In this document: positions 22,321 to 22,740 of the stretch, one piece after another
Layout of the letters: each line of letters begins with the position of its first letter
Numbering within the stretch: position 1 is the stretch's first letter
DNA from: Bacillota bacterium
GTDB taxonomy: Bacteria > Bacillota > Clostridia > Christensenellales > Aristaeellaceae
Direction of reading: 5' to 3'
Assembly (NCBI GenBank): GCA_023421395.1
Contig: JAEZTL010000058.1
Coordinates: 1 to 22,740, forward strand
DNA: 22,740 nucleotides
Notes under the pieces: generated by a model
What the model saw: the letters and a program-made list of their open reading frames with translations, nothing else
Database searches by the model: none
What the model was told of the DNA's origin: nothing
Position numbers and translations under genes: made by a program

Positions 22321-22740
22321 GCCAGCGCACTGCTTTCGATGGGGTATCCAGCGATCATTACAGGTGACGAGGCCAGAGCATTGGTAAGGTCCGAAATGCT
22401 TCATCAAATATTGAATTGAGCAGCCGAATCAAAGAGATTACACCACGGGCTTCGTCTGACATCAGGTTGACGTCTCTATGACAAACGTCCGGGTGAGAAA
22501 TGGCCAAGAAAAGAACAGGACAGTTTGGTAATGAAGACTATTCTCAACTGGCTTTTTTGCCTCCAAACACTTTACAAACACTCTACAACCAGCAACCCCA
22601 TTCGCCGGTCAGCCGAAGCAACGCCTCGCCACCTTTGAACGAGTAAGAAACCATCTGGTCAGCGGCCTTGCCGCCATTGTACATGGTCATCACCTCGCTT
22701 GTTTGGGATTTGGCGCATCTTGACGCCGACGTACTGCGGC
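22321..22740. other. Decayed region with small gene fragments
   Basis: No full gene lies here. Short plus-strand frames can be read at 22339-22419 (starting MGYPAIITGDEARALV) and 22500-22646 (starting MAKKRTGQFGNEDYSQL), neither recognised. Two near-identical 11-base tandem copies, AAACACTTTAC and AAACACTCTAC, lie at 22565-22586. A minus-strand fragment at 22583-22684 is listed separately. The mixture suggests several deletions or insertions beside a mobile element. Confidence 0.4.
22583..22684 (-). pseudogene. Possible N-terminal fragment of a PcfB/DUF3801-like conjugation-associated protein
   Basis: A 33-residue minus-strand frame reads MYNGGKAADQMVSYSFK followed by GGEALLRLTGEWGCWL and a TAG stop. 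The pattern GGxAADQMV...G.E..LRLTG recalls, from memory, the start of DUF3801/PcfB-family proteins found in conjugative transposons of Firmicutes, which normally run well past 100 residues. GAGGT lies seven bases before the ATG, so the start looks authentic, and the reading stops abruptly where similarity ends. If right, this is the truncated edge of an integrative conjugative element. The resemblance is short, so chance is possible; an antisense 48-codon frame overlaps it. Confidence 0.35.

Noticed and set aside
20811..22570. A near-repeat (TTTTTGCCTCCATACAC near 20812 and TTTTTGCCTCCAAACAC near 22554) that could bound a mobile segment
   Set aside because: Seventeen bases with one mismatch is about what chance allows across this window, and neither copy adjoins a recognisable element end.
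1..22740. tRNA, rRNA or known riboswitch sequences
   Set aside because: Reading both strands, I saw no tRNA-like cloverleaf with TTCRANNC arm, no rRNA segment and no familiar riboswitch core.

Overview
The window looks like a chromosomal stretch from a fairly GC-rich member of the Firmicutes (Clostridia). The grounds are strong AGGAGG-type ribosome binding sites before almost every gene, frequent GTG starts, long co-oriented catabolic operons, and Clostridia-like signal peptides on the binding proteins. The genus cannot be named from sequence alone. Two nutrient-acquisition loci sit back to back, followed by a decayed, lower-GC mobile region at the right end.

Left part (1-7007), sugar-acid use. 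On the plus strand are the 3' end of a 2-keto-3-deoxy-sugar-acid (PfkB) kinase and a complete D-galactonate dehydratase (dgoD). Converging on them from the minus strand is an operon read as FCD-type GntR regulator, solute-binding protein, two CUT1 permeases and a mannonate-dehydratase-like (RspA/ManD) enzyme. The 304-bp gap between the converging ends is filled with six consecutive hairpins. The GntR gene and the transporter operon each have a readable promoter carrying related TTTGAT-type operator candidates.

Middle part (7082-20707), a likely system for D-amino acids or N-acyl-D-amino acids and their peptides. A minus-strand operon (19194 down to 11132) encodes a family-5 peptide-binding protein, DppB/C/D/F-type transporter subunits, an N-acyl-D-amino-acid deacylase and an ornithine/alanine-racemase-type PLP enzyme. 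A second minus-strand operon (10957 down to 7082) has its own promoter and encodes a YheO/DauR-type regulator, a second and divergent deacylase, a SelA/DgaE-type PLP lyase and a RidA-family enamine/imine deaminase. Divergent from the transporter is a cytosolic SxxK serine hydrolase of the beta-lactamase/D-aminopeptidase class. The proposed flow is import, removal of acyl or peptide groups, racemisation or PLP-dependent elimination, and RidA clearance of reactive enamines. Each family is well supported; the combined pathway is inference.

Right part (20708-22740). Base composition drops and coding becomes broken: an AraC-type DNA-binding domain with no sensor part, an IS256-family transposase remnant with a nonsense codon and two frameshifts, and small fragments, one of which resembles the N-terminus of a PcfB/DUF3801 conjugation-associated protein. 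No RNA genes or CRISPR arrays were seen.
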